Of a stretch of DNA of 64,000 bases, positions 28,018 to 37,561 are shown piece after piece. The first letter of the stretch is position 1, and each line of letters opens with the position of its first letter. Origin of the DNA: Candidatus Gordonibacter avicola (lineage in GTDB: Bacteria; Actinomycetota; Coriobacteriia; Coriobacteriales; Eggerthellaceae); assembly GCA_019113915.1 (NCBI GenBank), contig DXGM01000016.1:1-64000 (forward strand), in the 5' to 3' direction. Both the position numbers and the translations under genes were made by a program. Below the pieces are notes generated by a model that searched no databases, had not been told where the DNA came from, and worked only from the letters and a program-made list of their open reading frames with translations.

Positions 28018-28848
28018 CTATGCGGGCAGTTCAATCCCAAAATGCTCGGACAAGAGCGCGCGGAATTCGTCGTCGGACTCGACGCGCTTCGTTTCCTTGC
28101 CTTCGGGGGTCACGCGCGTAAACGCGTCGTCGGTGATGGAGATGTTGCCGTCGTCGGTGCGCAGGTTCACCATGCGCCACTGCGTGAACACGGAATCGGG
28201 GTGCGTGGAGCAGAAGTACGACAGCGGCACAAAGTCGGTGAGGGCCGCGGGCACATCCAGAATGGCGTATGCGGGCGTGGGCGGCACCTCTTCGCCGCGC
28301 TCGGCGGCGGCGTTTAGCTTGGCGATGCTGCCCAGGTAGATGAGGTGCCACCAACCGTTTTCATGCAACTCTACGCGGAAGCGCTGACCGCGCGAGTCCA
28401 ACTCCGCGCCATCCACCAGGGGGATGGCGCATGCGGGCGTGGGTCCGCCGTAGCCGACCTCGGCCAGGTAGCGCTCGCCGTCCAGGTTCACCATGATGCC
28501 GCGATGCAAAATGGGATACACGTAGCCACGATCCTTCAGGCTGCGGCCCAAACACGGCATGGTTTTGAAGCCGGTTTCCTGCAGCAGCGCGTCGAACAGC
28601 GAATTCAACTCAAAGCAGTAACCGCCGCGCTTGTCAACGATCACCTTTTGGAAGATGTCCGGGATGCCCAGCGAGATGGGGCGGCGGAAATCGCACGCGT
28701 CTAGGTTCTCGAAGGGAATACGACACTGGTGCGCCAGAATCATGCGATCGAGCAGTTCGCGGGTGGGCTCGCCCGTGGGCGGCTCCATGCCCAGGCGCTC
28801 CCAATAGAGGTTCCGGTCGGGCAGCGGCGCGTAAAGTTCCTCGTACAT
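28018..28848 (-). CDS. nat: Arylamine N-acetyltransferase
   Basis: A 276-residue cytosolic enzyme that moves the acetyl group of acetyl-CoA to arylamines, hydrazines or arylhydroxylamines. The nucleophile is in RGGYCFELN, and a His lies before GIMVNLDGERYL. The third residue of the triad usually lies in the motif DVGFG; here it reads EVGYGG, so Asp appears to be Glu. Length and the rest of the N-terminal domain are normal. The ATG at 28848 follows GAAGGGA. Neighbouring genes do not suggest a pathway. Gut bacteria carry such genes for drug or dietary amines. Confidence 0.9.
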   Translation of the reverse strand: MYEELYAPLPDRNLYWERLGMEPPTGEPTRELLDRMILAHQCRIPFENLDACDFRRPISLGIPDIFQKVIVDKRGGYCFELNSLFDALLQETGFKTMPCLGRSLKDRGYVYPILHRGIMVNLDGERYLAEVGYGGPTPACAIPLVDGAELDSRGQRFRVELHENGWWHLIYLGSIAKLNAAAERGEEVPPTPAYAILDVPAALTDFVPLSYFCSTHPDSVFTQWRMVNLRTDDGNISITDDAFTRVTPEGKETKRVESDDEFRALLSEHFGIELPA

Positions 28849-29084
28849 GGCGAATTCCCTTCCTCGTTTCCGTCGGATGGGAACGATTCTACGAGGACGC
28901 GCGGGCGGGCGCTTCCCTCCCCAAGAGGGAAAAAGCGCGGGCGCTCGTGCTGCAGGGATGAATTACGCGAAAAAGGTGGGCGCGCGGGTCATACTAGGCG
29001 GAAGAGGTTGGGTTGCGGAGGGCTGGCGACACGCGGGGTGCACGGGGGCGCGGGGTGCGACCCCGCTCGCGGCGCGCGTCCCAC

Positions 29085-30740
29085 CTACCCCTGCCAGTCG
29101 GCGCCCAGCACCACCAGGAAGTCGCCTTCGAACGCGTAGTCACCGTTGTTGAGTTGCGCCTTGCCCACGCCGATGGCGTTCGCAATCTCCTTGGCCTCGG
29201 TGGCTTGGTCGTCGCGCTCGTACACCACGATGGTCTGCGAGTAATCGAAACTCTCGGCGTTACCGGTTTCCACCGTGTAGCCGCGTTCCTCCAGCTTGGA
29301 GGCAGCCTCGGCGCCGGCGCCGGTCAGGCCGTTGCCGTTGCGTACCAGCACCGTGCCGGACCTCTTATTCGACTGACCAGCGCTGCCGGGCTTCTTCCCA
29401 GAGCTTCCGGAGGTATCGGAATTCGCCTCGCCGGAGCCAGTGGTGGCCAGCACCGTGCCGGATGTAGCGTCAATTTCGTCCTCTTCCGTAGGCGAAAGTC
29501 CCTGGTCAACGCGCGACATCATGGTCTTCCACGCCTTCGCGTCCAGATACTCGTACCAGCCGCCGTTGATGTAGGCGGAGGTGGTGGGCTCCATGGCCGT
29601 GTAGAAATCCTTCGCCGGATCCAGCCCGCGCAGGCTGAGCGCGATGGACAAGATGTCGGAGATTTCGAAGTCGGTGGTGACGTAGCGCGAAAGCGCCTGC
29701 ACCGAACTCACCATGGTGGCAGGGTCGGCCGAAAGGATTTTCTTCGCGATGGCGGACAGCACGAGACGCTGATTGGCTGCGCGATAGCGGTCGCCGTCGC
29801 CGAACTCGTCGTAGGCGTGGCGCGCGCGACACAAGATAAGGGCCTGGTCACCGCTGAGCGTTTGCAGCCCGGCGTCCAGGTGGCCGCCGGCATCTTCGTC
29901 GTCGATGGTCATGGGCACGTCAACTTCCACGCCGCCCAGCGCGTCCACGATGTCCTTGAACCCGTCGAAGTTGATTTCGGCATAATGCGTGATGGGAACG
30001 CCCGCCAGCTTCGACACCGTTTCCACCGTGTAGGCCGCGCCGCCGATGGAGTGCGCGGCGTTGAGCTTCTGCTGGCCGTTTTCGCCCATGTCAACCAGCG
30101 TGTCGCGGTGCAGCGACACCAGCGTAACCTTCTTGCCTTGCGGATCGATACGCGCCAGCATCATAGAGTCAGAACGAAACTGGTCGCCGGCGTATTCCGC
30201 AGACGCCTCGCGGTCGGACGAGCCATCCGTACCCATAAGCAGCATGTAGAACGGGCCGCCCTCGTAGGGCTGACCGTTGTCTGCTATATCGAGCGCGCGG
30301 CGAAGGTCGTCGTCAATGCCGTCGTGCAGGTTGCTGGAAAGCGTTTGGTAGTAGGCGAACGCAGCACCGGCTCCCACCAGGCACACCACCAGCGCAACAG
30401 CGAGAACGATAAGCGCGGTCTTCTTGCGCTTGGCGCGCTTGCGGCGTTGCGCGTATTCGGCTTGCGAGATGCGGCGATTGTAGGGGGCGTCGCGGGAATC
30501 GCGCTCGGGACGCGCGTCGCGCAGTGCGCGTGGGTCGCGCGGTTCGCGTTCAAGGCGGTCGGCGGGCGCGGGGCGCGCCTGGTCACCGCCGCGGGTGCGC
30601 GTGGACGCTCGCCCGTGCGCCGGGCTGGAAGCGCCACGACGCTCGGCTGCGTCGCGCGATGAGCCACCCGACCGGGCATCAATTCCAGCGGAATCGGACG
30701 GTCGACGGGTGGAACGGCGTTGGCTGCTTTTTCTGCTCAT
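29085..30740 (-). CDS. LytR-CpsA-Psr (LCP) family cell-wall glycopolymer ligase
   Basis: A 551-residue membrane protein. A long Arg/Ser-rich cytoplasmic tail (about 1-105) precedes one membrane helix (TALIVLAVALVVCLVGAGAA). The LCP domain follows (about 150-340) with LLMGTDG, RSDSMMLARID, SLHRDT and the Arg-rich LCRARHAYDEFGDGDRYRAA segment that binds polyprenyl phosphate. A Ser/Gly/Thr linker leads to a C-terminal LytR_C domain (GTVLVRNGNGLTGAG...). LCP enzymes attach secondary polymers to peptidoglycan. It lies beside the MurT-GatD and deacetylase genes, which fits a cell-wall role. Confidence 0.92.
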   Translation of the reverse strand: MSRKSSQRRSTRRPSDSAGIDARSGGSSRDAAERRGASSPAHGRASTRTRGGDQARPAPADRLEREPRDPRALRDARPERDSRDAPYNRRISQAEYAQRRKRAKRKKTALIVLAVALVVCLVGAGAAFAYYQTLSSNLHDGIDDDLRRALDIADNGQPYEGGPFYMLLMGTDGSSDREASAEYAGDQFRSDSMMLARIDPQGKKVTLVSLHRDTLVDMGENGQQKLNAAHSIGGAAYTVETVSKLAGVPITHYAEINFDGFKDIVDALGGVEVDVPMTIDDEDAGGHLDAGLQTLSGDQALILCRARHAYDEFGDGDRYRAANQRLVLSAIAKKILSADPATMVSSVQALSRYVTTDFEISDILSIALSLRGLDPAKDFYTAMEPTTSAYINGGWYEYLDAKAWKTMMSRVDQGLSPTEEDEIDATSGTVLATTGSGEANSDTSGSSGKKPGSAGQSNKRSGTVLVRNGNGLTGAGAEAASKLEERGYTVETGNAESFDYSQTIVVYERDDQATEAKEIANAIGVGKAQLNNGDYAFEGDFLVVLGADWQG

Positions 30741-30834
30741 AACAGATTATTGTGACGCGGCCGACGGGTGTCGGCAAGGGAACGCGGCCGTTTCCCGGAA
30801 AAAGCCACACCCATTTTTCTTGGGGTTTTGCGCC

Positions 30835-33078
30835 TTAACTCACGTTGAGACGACGAACCACCCAGTCGTTTGCCGCCTGTTCTGCGGCATCATCAAGTGC
30901 GGTGAGCTGCGGCGCGAGGGTGCCGGTGCGCTGGGCGCGGCGTGCGAGTGCGCGGCGCAAAAGTTCGTCGGCAACCTGGGGGTTTTTCGGCAGAAGCGGG
31001 CCGTGCAAATAGGTTCCCACCACGTTTTTGTAGCGCACGCCGTCGCTCTTGTCCGTGTCGTTGTTGCCGTGGCCGCCCGACGACACCACGTCGCCGAACG
31101 CCTCCACGCCATCCGCCAGGTGCGTGCGCCCCGCGTGGTTCTCGTAGCCCACGACGGGGGCCGATGCCAGCGGCGAGCGCAGCGCAATGTTGCCGATAAG
31201 CCGGTTGCCCGACCCGCCGGACGCGCGCTCGGTGGTCATGTTCACCAGGCCGAGGCCCTCCACCACCTCGTCGCCCAAAAGCCACTCGCGCCCGAGAATT
31301 TGGAAGCCGCCGCAGATGGCCAGCAGCACGCCGTCGTCTTCCACAAATACGTGTAGGTCGTCGCGCAGGCTCATGAGTTCGGCTGACGCCAAGCGTTGCT
31401 CACGGTCGGGGCCGCCGCCGAGGAACACCAGGTCGGCCTCGGCAAGGTTCGTGTGCTGGCCGTGTTCCACGCGGCGCACTTCAACGGGAATACCCCGGTC
31501 ACGGGCGCGGCGCTCCAACACCTTCACGTTGCCACCATCGCCATAGAGGTTCAGCAGGTCGGGGAAGAGGTGCGCTATCACGAGCGGAGGCTCGTCCGCT
31601 GACGCGGGCGGCGTCCAGGGGAGGCGGAGTTCGGCGGAGGCGGCGGCTGACGTGGCGGCTCCGGACGTGGGCGCGCCCCCAGCCTCGCCTTCCACGCGCG
31701 CGTCCAGCACGGCCTTCACCACGGGAAGAGCCGTGTAGTTCGCAATAAAGTACGCGTTCACGTCCGCGGGTAGGGCGGCAATGCGCGCCAACAGTTCGTC
31801 GGTATCGGCCACCACGTCCGACGAAATACCCGCGTACTTCAAGCGCACCTGCACGTCGTTCGCACGAATACCTCCCGCGAACACCGCAAGTTGCCCCTGA
31901 TCAGCCAGTTCTTCGAAGTCGACATCCCAGAGCCACGACACGTCGCGCCCATCGCCCTCCTTGTCGTTCACGAAAAACGCCACTATTTTGGGGTTCGGAT
32001 CCTGCGCTACTATTTTAAGGTTCTGGTTGAAGCCGGTGGGGTTCTTCGCCAAGTTCAGCAGAATGCGGCGGCCGCTCAGCGTGAACGTTTGCAGGCGTCC
32101 GTTTTGCGGGTCGAACGCGTCGATGGCACCCTGCAGCGCCTCGCCCGGGCACCCAAGCAGCACCGATGCGGCGGACACGGCGGCCAGGTTGTACACCATA
32201 TACGCCCCTTTGAACGGCGCGCTCACCTGTCGGTCAGCGCCCGGCACGCCCGACGCGCTCGCGACACCCGCGACACCCGCATCCCGTCCCCGCACGCTAA
32301 ACGACAGCCCCTCGCTCCCCAGTTCCACCTGCTCAACCGCGAAATCCAACGCCGGTCGTGCAAACCCGCAGTTCGGACAAACATACGCCCCCAGCTGACC
32401 GTACTGGCGATACGCGTACTCCAGCATAGTGGAGCACTGCTGGCACATTTGCGCGTCGGCCACCGTGTTCTGCGGCAGACCCATGTCTTCGTTCACGCCA
32501 AACGCGATGGACGGCGTGCTCTCGCGCCCGGGCAGTTGCGCAGCGCGCACAGCGATGGCGGCGCACAACGGGTCGTCGGCGTTGTACACCAACACAGTGG
32601 AGGGCGACGCGCCCAGCGTGTTCGCAATGCTTTCCTGAATGCGGTCGATTTCCCCCACGCGGTCCAACTGGTCGCGGAACAGGTTCAACAGCACCACGTA
32701 ATCCGACTTCAAGAACGGCAGGATCTTCGCCAGCCATAGCTCGTCGCACTCAAACACGCCCCAGTCGGCGCGGCCGCCATGCAGAAGCGCTGTGGCAACA
32801 CCGGAATCCAGGTTCGCGCCCGTGCGGTTGCACACCACGCGCTCACCCGCGCGTTCCAGCACGTCAGCCAGAAGATTCGTCACCGTGGTCTTTCCGTTGG
32901 TGCCCACCACGCACACCGAACCCTTCTGCAAACGCGGCGCCAGGTGCTCGATGAGGCGCGGGTCGGCGTACAGGCCAATTTTGCCGGGGAAGTTCGCGGC
33001 GGGGCGATGGAAGACGTGCTTCAAACCCCAGGTAGACACGGCGCCAACAGCGCGCGCGGAGGCGAATCGCAAGCCCAT
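30835..33078 (-). CDS. MurT-GatD fusion: lipid II D-glutamate amidase in one chain
   Basis: A 747-residue protein. The N-terminal half is a Mur ligase of the MurT type: GTNGKTTVTN at about 62-71, FECDELW, NLFRDQLDR, a four-Cys zinc ribbon (CQQC ... CPNC) and the MurT C-terminal domain (DUF1727). After a linker near 470-500, the C-terminal 250 residues are a GatD glutamine amidotransferase: LFPDLLNLYGDGGN, the catalytic Cys in LLAICGGFQ and the His in TYLHGPLLPKNP. In staphylococci and streptococci these are two proteins that together amidate D-Glu of lipid II. Here they are fused. The ATG at 33078 has a GGAAAGGA site. Confidence 0.92.
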   Translation of the reverse strand: MGLRFASARAVGAVSTWGLKHVFHRPAANFPGKIGLYADPRLIEHLAPRLQKGSVCVVGTNGKTTVTNLLADVLERAGERVVCNRTGANLDSGVATALLHGGRADWGVFECDELWLAKILPFLKSDYVVLLNLFRDQLDRVGEIDRIQESIANTLGASPSTVLVYNADDPLCAAIAVRAAQLPGRESTPSIAFGVNEDMGLPQNTVADAQMCQQCSTMLEYAYRQYGQLGAYVCPNCGFARPALDFAVEQVELGSEGLSFSVRGRDAGVAGVASASGVPGADRQVSAPFKGAYMVYNLAAVSAASVLLGCPGEALQGAIDAFDPQNGRLQTFTLSGRRILLNLAKNPTGFNQNLKIVAQDPNPKIVAFFVNDKEGDGRDVSWLWDVDFEELADQGQLAVFAGGIRANDVQVRLKYAGISSDVVADTDELLARIAALPADVNAYFIANYTALPVVKAVLDARVEGEAGGAPTSGAATSAAASAELRLPWTPPASADEPPLVIAHLFPDLLNLYGDGGNVKVLERRARDRGIPVEVRRVEHGQHTNLAEADLVFLGGGPDREQRLASAELMSLRDDLHVFVEDDGVLLAICGGFQILGREWLLGDEVVEGLGLVNMTTERASGGSGNRLIGNIALRSPLASAPVVGYENHAGRTHLADGVEAFGDVVSSGGHGNNDTDKSDGVRYKNVVGTYLHGPLLPKNPQVADELLRRALARRAQRTGTLAPQLTALDDAAEQAANDWVVRRLNVS

Positions 33079-33357
33079 GGAAGTCCTTTCCGTTCGGAGT
33101 GCGCCCAGTATAACCCTTCCGCGCCGCCGCCCCGGCCCTTCCACGCGCGGGCGCCGCCTTACCTCCATACAAATTTCAGTAGAAAGCCGCGCAGGAATCA
33201 CTGATGGCGTTTTGATGGTGATATGGTGTTACTTTGGCTGAACTGGAACAGCTGTGCGAATTCGATGCCTAAAGCGCAAAAGGCTAACGAATTACGATAA
33301 AATGGGACACGCGACAGAGGCAGAACACCTGCTTTTCGATTGCACTAGGGGACGGGT

Positions 33358-34938
33358 ATGCACGAGAACTACGACGACTACTCCGCGCGGCGCGCTGGTG
33401 CCAACCGGGCGCCTCGGCCCGGCGAGAGAGCGCGCTCCGACACACGCCGTTCCTCGGCCTCTGATCAGGTGGAACGCGAGCGACGCGGCGCTACCGGCCG
33501 CACGCGATTCATCGACGATGACGACCTTTCCACCACCAACAGACGGGCTTCAAGTCGCCCGGTTTCGCACCCCTCTTCGCGCTCGAACGCACGGCCCTCG
33601 CATTCGGGACGTATTCCCGCGCAGCGCGAAAGCGGCGCGGCAGCACGACCGCGACGCGCGACTACTGCGGCGAGCAGCTACGGACGCGACACCTACAACG
33701 CCTACGATGAACAGGCAATTCCTGCAACACCCGCTTCGCCTGCAACGTATCGCGACCGCGAACGCTACCGCCGAACTTCACCCCAGCAGAAAAGCGGCCT
33801 GCGCCGTTATGCCGGGCTGTTCGTTAGCATTGGCGTGGTGGCCGCCGTGGCGCTGGGCATCTTCTTTTTTATACAAAGCCTGCCCGTTAGCATTACGCTG
33901 AACGGGGCTCCCGCCGACGTGCGCGGCGCAAAAACGCTGGAAGATGCGCTGAAGGCCAGCGGCATCAAGCCGAAGCCGGGCGACCTTGTGGCCGTGGACG
34001 GCAGCGTGCTGGAAGCAGGCAAGGGCGAGCCGTTCCACGCCACCGTAAACGGCACCCAAGTGAGCGAGCTGACTACCAAGCTTTCCGCAGGTGACGTGGT
34101 GGAAATTGGCAACGGCGGGCCCATCGAGGAACCGTGCGATTCCGTGGAGGAAGCCATTCCTTGGGAGATTACCGAGGAAGGCAACGGTGCCATCCACCTC
34201 ATTGAGGGCGAGGGCACCGACGGCGTGAAGGCCACGAAGACCGGCCACATTTCCCAGATCACGGCGCAGCAGATCACGCGCGAGCCGAGCCACATCAAGC
34301 GGCGCAACGTCTCGGCCGACACCGGCGGCGACAAGGTAATTGCGCTCACATTCGACGATGGCCCCTGGTCAGACCAGACGGATAAGGTGCTAGACGTGCT
34401 GGCGGAACACGGCGCGAAGGCCACCTTCTTCACCGTGGGCGACCGCATCGAGCAGAACGACGGCGCTTCCCGCATTCAGCGCGCCGCCTCCGAGGGGCAT
34501 CAAATTTGCACGCACTCCTACGATCACGCCTCGGGCAGCGGTCAAGGCGTAAACCTGGGTTACATGACTCCCGAAGAGCAGCGCGCCGAAATTGAGAAGG
34601 GCTACGCCGCCATCGAGGCTGTCACGGGCGGCGAGGCCAGCCGCGTGATTCGCACGCCCGGCGGCAACTTCGGCGAGGACGTGGTGAAGAATATTGGGCC
34701 GCTGATTACCGCTGAAATTGGTTGGGATATCGATTCACGCGACTGGGAAAAGCCCGGCGCCGACGCCATTGTGGAGCAGCTAGAAAATGCCTGGTCGGGA
34801 GCCATTATCCTCATGCACGATGGAGGCGGCGACCGCTCTCAAACCATCGAGGCCTTAAAGATTGCCCTACCGCGTTTGAAGGAGCAGGGGTACAAGTTCG
34901 TAACGATTGACGAATTGATGAAGTACCCGCTGGCATAG
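33358..34938 (+). CDS. Membrane-anchored polysaccharide deacetylase (PgdA-like)
   Basis: A 526-residue protein with an Arg-rich cytoplasmic tail (about 1-145), one membrane helix (YAGLFVSIGVVAAVALGIFF), a small beta-grasp-like region (ITLNGAPADVRGAKTLEDAL) and a NodB deacetylase domain from about 320. All five motifs are present: TFDDGPW, HSYDH, RTPGGNF, DIDSRDW and ILMHDGGG. The likely substrate is peptidoglycan GlcNAc, which would give lysozyme resistance, although other glycans are possible. It is divergent from murT-gatD. The basic tail resembles that of the nearby LCP protein. Confidence 0.9.
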   Translation: MHENYDDYSARRAGANRAPRPGERARSDTRRSSASDQVERERRGATGRTRFIDDDDLSTTNRRASSRPVSHPSSRSNARPSHSGRIPAQRESGAAARPRRATTAASSYGRDTYNAYDEQAIPATPASPATYRDRERYRRTSPQQKSGLRRYAGLFVSIGVVAAVALGIFFFIQSLPVSITLNGAPADVRGAKTLEDALKASGIKPKPGDLVAVDGSVLEAGKGEPFHATVNGTQVSELTTKLSAGDVVEIGNGGPIEEPCDSVEEAIPWEITEEGNGAIHLIEGEGTDGVKATKTGHISQITAQQITREPSHIKRRNVSADTGGDKVIALTFDDGPWSDQTDKVLDVLAEHGAKATFFTVGDRIEQNDGASRIQRAASEGHQICTHSYDHASGSGQGVNLGYMTPEEQRAEIEKGYAAIEAVTGGEASRVIRTPGGNFGEDVVKNIGPLITAEIGWDIDSRDWEKPGADAIVEQLENAWSGAIILMHDGGGDRSQTIEALKIALPRLKEQGYKFVTIDELMKYPLA

Positions 34939-35115
34939 GGCTTCCCCTTCCTCGTCACCCCGCTGACGTGCGGGCATGTTGATTTTCCCTTCTTCTCCCC
35001 GCTTGATATTGGTATAGTGATGCGGTTGGATATGGCCGCGCGCAGGCGGCCGAAAATGCAGCGGAAGGGGATGCGGTGAGCATCGCACAGTTCGATTCGC
35101 GGGGAGCGCAGCGCC

Positions 35116-36390
35116 ATGGACGTTAGTCAGATTGTGTCTGTTGCCGTGTTCGCGGTGTGCATGCTGGCCATCATGACCGAGAAACTGCACCGCTCGCTTG
35201 CCGCTATTGTGGGTGCCATGGTGCTGCTGGCGCTGCACGTGCTGCCGTTCGATGCCGCCATGGAGCACATTGATTTCAACACGCTGGGCGTGCTTCTGGG
35301 CATGATGCTATTCGTGAGCGTGGTGAAACTATCGGGCGTATTCGAGTTCCTGGCCATCAAGTGCGCGCGACTGGCCAAGGGCGACCCGTGGAAAATCATG
35401 CTGCTATTTGTGCTGCTCACGGCTGTGCTTTCGGCATTTCTGGACAATGTGACCACCGTGCTGCTTATCGGACCGATGACGCTCACCGTGTGTCGGCTGC
35501 TGGACATCAACCCCATTCCGTTCTTCATGACCGAAATTTTGGCATCGAACATTGGCGGCACGGCCACGCTCATTGGCGACCCGCCGAACATCATGATTGG
35601 CTCGGCCGCCGGGTTTACCTTCTTCGACTTCATTCTGTACGACGCGCCCGCCGTGGTGGTTATTTTGGCCGCAGTGCTGGGGGTGTTTTACCTGATGTAC
35701 GGCCGCAAGATGCACGTAAGCGAGGAACATCGCGCTCGCGTCATGGAGCTAGACGAGCACGCGCAGATCAAAGACCGCCGACTGCTGAAGCAGAGCGTGG
35801 TGATGGTGGCGCTGGTGGTAGTGGGCTTCATGGCCCACGGCGCGCTGGGGCTGGAGTCGAGCGTGATTGCGCTTGGCGCCGCCGGCATTATCCTGCTGAT
35901 TTCGGGCGAGAGCATTGAGGAAGCGTTGTCGCAGGTAGAATGGACGACGCTGGCGTTTTTCGCCGGCCTGTTCATCATTGTGGGCGCCATGGCCGAGACG
36001 GGCGTCATCGAAATGCTGGCACGCGCCCTTATCGACGCGACGGGCGGCAACGTGTTCATCACGATGTTGGTGCTGCTGGTGGGCTCGGCCGTTATTTCCA
36101 GCTTCCTGGACAACATCCCGTTTGTGGCCACGATGATCCCCATTCTGCTGGCGATGGAATCCACCGGCATGGACGTGACCCCGCTGTGGTGGGCCGTATC
36201 CCTTGGCGCCTGCCTCGGCGGCAACGGCACCCTGATCGGCGCCAGCGCGAACGTGGTCCTGTCCGACATCAGCAAAAAACACGGCTACGAGATTACGTTC
36301 GTCCAATTCTTGAAGACAGGCTTCCCCATCATGCTGTTGACGGTAGCGATCGCAGGCCTGTACCTAGTAGTGCGGTTCCCGCCAGCGTAG
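35116..36390 (+). CDS. ArsB/NhaD-superfamily ion transporter
   Basis: A 424-residue membrane protein with about eleven helices in two repeats. Characteristic sequences are AVLSAFLDNVTTVLLIGPMT and VISSFLDNIPFVATMIPILL, the paired FLDN motifs of the family, together with GTATLIGDPPNIMIGSAAG and GNGTLIGASANVV. The family includes the arsenite pump ArsB, Na+/H+ antiporter NhaD and SLC13-like P proteins. The ion cannot be told from sequence, and no arsenic genes are nearby. The ATG at 35116 follows GGGGAG at a slightly long distance. Confidence 0.85.
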   Translation: MDVSQIVSVAVFAVCMLAIMTEKLHRSLAAIVGAMVLLALHVLPFDAAMEHIDFNTLGVLLGMMLFVSVVKLSGVFEFLAIKCARLAKGDPWKIMLLFVLLTAVLSAFLDNVTTVLLIGPMTLTVCRLLDINPIPFFMTEILASNIGGTATLIGDPPNIMIGSAAGFTFFDFILYDAPAVVVILAAVLGVFYLMYGRKMHVSEEHRARVMELDEHAQIKDRRLLKQSVVMVALVVVGFMAHGALGLESSVIALGAAGIILLISGESIEEALSQVEWTTLAFFAGLFIIVGAMAETGVIEMLARALIDATGGNVFITMLVLLVGSAVISSFLDNIPFVATMIPILLAMESTGMDVTPLWWAVSLGACLGGNGTLIGASANVVLSDISKKHGYEITFVQFLKTGFPIMLLTVAIAGLYLVVRFPPA

Positions 36391-36503
36391 GGTTTGAGGG
36401 TGAGCGCGAGTAGTGCGAGAAGCGTCGGGGGGATGCCGCAGGCCGCTTGAAGCCTCGGCCGCGCGAAGCCATTGAATTCGCGCATATTTGCGGCTTGGAC
36501 CCC

Positions 36504-36532
36504 TTGCGGGGTGGGCGAGCTTTCGGTATACT
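36504..36532 (+). promoter_or_regulatory. Promoter of tRNA-Thr
   Basis: TTGCGG and TATACT with exactly 17 nt between, 30 nt upstream of the tRNA. Confidence 0.7.
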
Positions 36533-36562
36533 ACCGATTCGCGCTTCTTAGTGAAGCCGTTT

Positions 36563-36638
36563 GCCAACGTGGCTCAGCTGGTAGAGCAACGCACTCGTAA
36601 TGCGTAGGTCAGCGGTTCGAATCCGCTCGTTGGCTCCA
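36563..36638 (+). tRNA. tRNA-Thr (CGT)
   Basis: A 76-nt tRNA including an encoded CCA. Acceptor stem GCCAACG/CGTTGGC, anticodon arm ACGCA-CTCGTAA-TGCGT giving anticodon CGT, and TψC arm with GGTTCGAATCC. It reads the ACG codon. Confidence 0.96.
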
Positions 36639-36647
36639 GAAAAAGCG

Positions 36648-36685
36648 CAGGTCATCGGGGAAACCCGGTGACCTGTTTCTTTTCC
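36648..36685 (+). terminator. Terminator after tRNA-Thr
   Basis: A 12-bp stem CAGGTCATCGGG / CCCGGTGACCTG followed by TTTCTTTTCC. Confidence 0.85.
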
Positions 36686-36822
36686 TCAGCCAGAAAACAC
36701 CCCCGTGAGTTAACGGGATGAACGTGTCCGTCGTGCGCCTTGGTGCACCTTCGAATTGTTTTACCACGTAGACGCACCTTCAAGACAAACTCAGCGAACT
36801 CGCCGGCGAAGGGTGTACCCGA

Positions 36823-37077
36823 ATGGATACTCAATCCCGCAAAGCACTGCTCGGATCGCGCATCAGGAAGTATCGCGAGGCCGAAAACATTACCCAAAAA
36901 CGCTTCGCAAGCATGGTTGGCACCGCCCAGTCGTACCTAAGCGACATCGAAGCCGGCCGCGTCAACATAGGCTTCGACCTCCTCTGCCGCATAGCCGAAG
37001 GCCTCGACATATCAATAGGCGCCCTAGGCGACCCAGACCCCGACCGCTGGCAAACCCCCAACCAAAAGCGCAAGTGA
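36823..37077 (+). CDS. XRE-family regulator, first gene of the tRNA-side island
   Basis: An 84-residue protein with one helix-turn-helix (IRKYREAENITQKRFASMVG, QSYLSDIEAGRVNIGFDLLC, RIAEGLDISIGAL). Nothing but a short charged tail follows, so it is a plain Cro-like regulator. It is the first gene after the tRNA and shares its compact design with the XRE gene at 37278. A hairpin repeat follows 18 nt after its stop. Confidence 0.82.
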   Translation: MDTQSRKALLGSRIRKYREAENITQKRFASMVGTAQSYLSDIEAGRVNIGFDLLCRIAEGLDISIGALGDPDPDRWQTPNQKRK

Positions 37078-37095
37078 CATGCTAAAATAAACAAC

Positions 37096-37143
37096 GAAAG
37101 CGCCCGAACGGTGCGTATTGTACCTACCTCCGGCGCTTTCTTT
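37096..37143 (+). repeat. Structured hairpin repeat, copy 1
   Basis: An outer stem AAAGCGCC/GGCGCTTT encloses an inner hairpin GGTGC-GTATT-GTACC, then the unpaired TACCTCC, and a T-rich tail. It probably ends the XRE transcript. Confidence 0.75.
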
Positions 37144-37277
37144 GCATTTGTTGTGCTTGATCGCCCGCTTTTTGTGCGCGAGATGAGGGGTTTTCAGCGA
37201 TGCTACGAAACGCATCCTTTAGCTAAAGTCATCCTATGGGATGACCATCACATGATTCTAGCGCATATGCTCGGCGA

Positions 37278-37493
37278 ATGGGAATCGATCAGAGAAAAAT
37301 ACTTGGCAGCAGCATTCGGAGACTCCGCGACGAGCAGGGTTTGACTCAAGAGCAGCTTGCAAGCATGATCGGTAATGGAAGTAAGCAATACATTTCCGCC
37401 ATCGAAAACGGCTCAAAGAATGTCACCATAGATGTGTTGTGCCGAATAGCTGAAGCGTTTGGCATAAAGGTGAAAGACCTCATAGATTTCTAG
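37278..37493 (+). CDS. XRE-family regulator, second gene of the tRNA-side island
   Basis: A 71-residue Cro/CI-like protein (IRRLRDEQGLTQEQLASMIG, KQYISAIENGSKNVTIDVLC, RIAEAFGIKVKDLIDF). A second open frame from 37111 overlaps it but starts inside the hairpin repeat and has no family resemblance, so I reject that one. The ATG at 37278 has no strong ribosome site. The gene lies 68 nt before the CdiA-CT-like nuclease and could regulate it. Confidence 0.78.
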   Translation: MGIDQRKILGSSIRRLRDEQGLTQEQLASMIGNGSKQYISAIENGSKNVTIDVLCRIAEAFGIKVKDLIDF

Positions 37494-37549
37494 ACAAGAA
37501 ACCTGATAAGAAAGATCATATTTCTTCGCTTTCTAACCATATTTAGCCG

Positions 37550-37555
37550 TATAAT
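37550..37555 (+). promoter_or_regulatory. -10 box giving a probably leaderless mRNA
   Basis: TATAAT ends 6 nt before the ATG of the nuclease gene, and no ribosome site fits between. Transcription would start at or next to the start codon. Confidence 0.55.
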
Positions 37556-37561
37556 GGCCCC

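Noticed and set aside
37111..37344. A 77-residue frame before the second island XRE gene
   Set aside because: It begins inside the hairpin repeat with GTG, has no ribosome site and overlaps the XRE gene.
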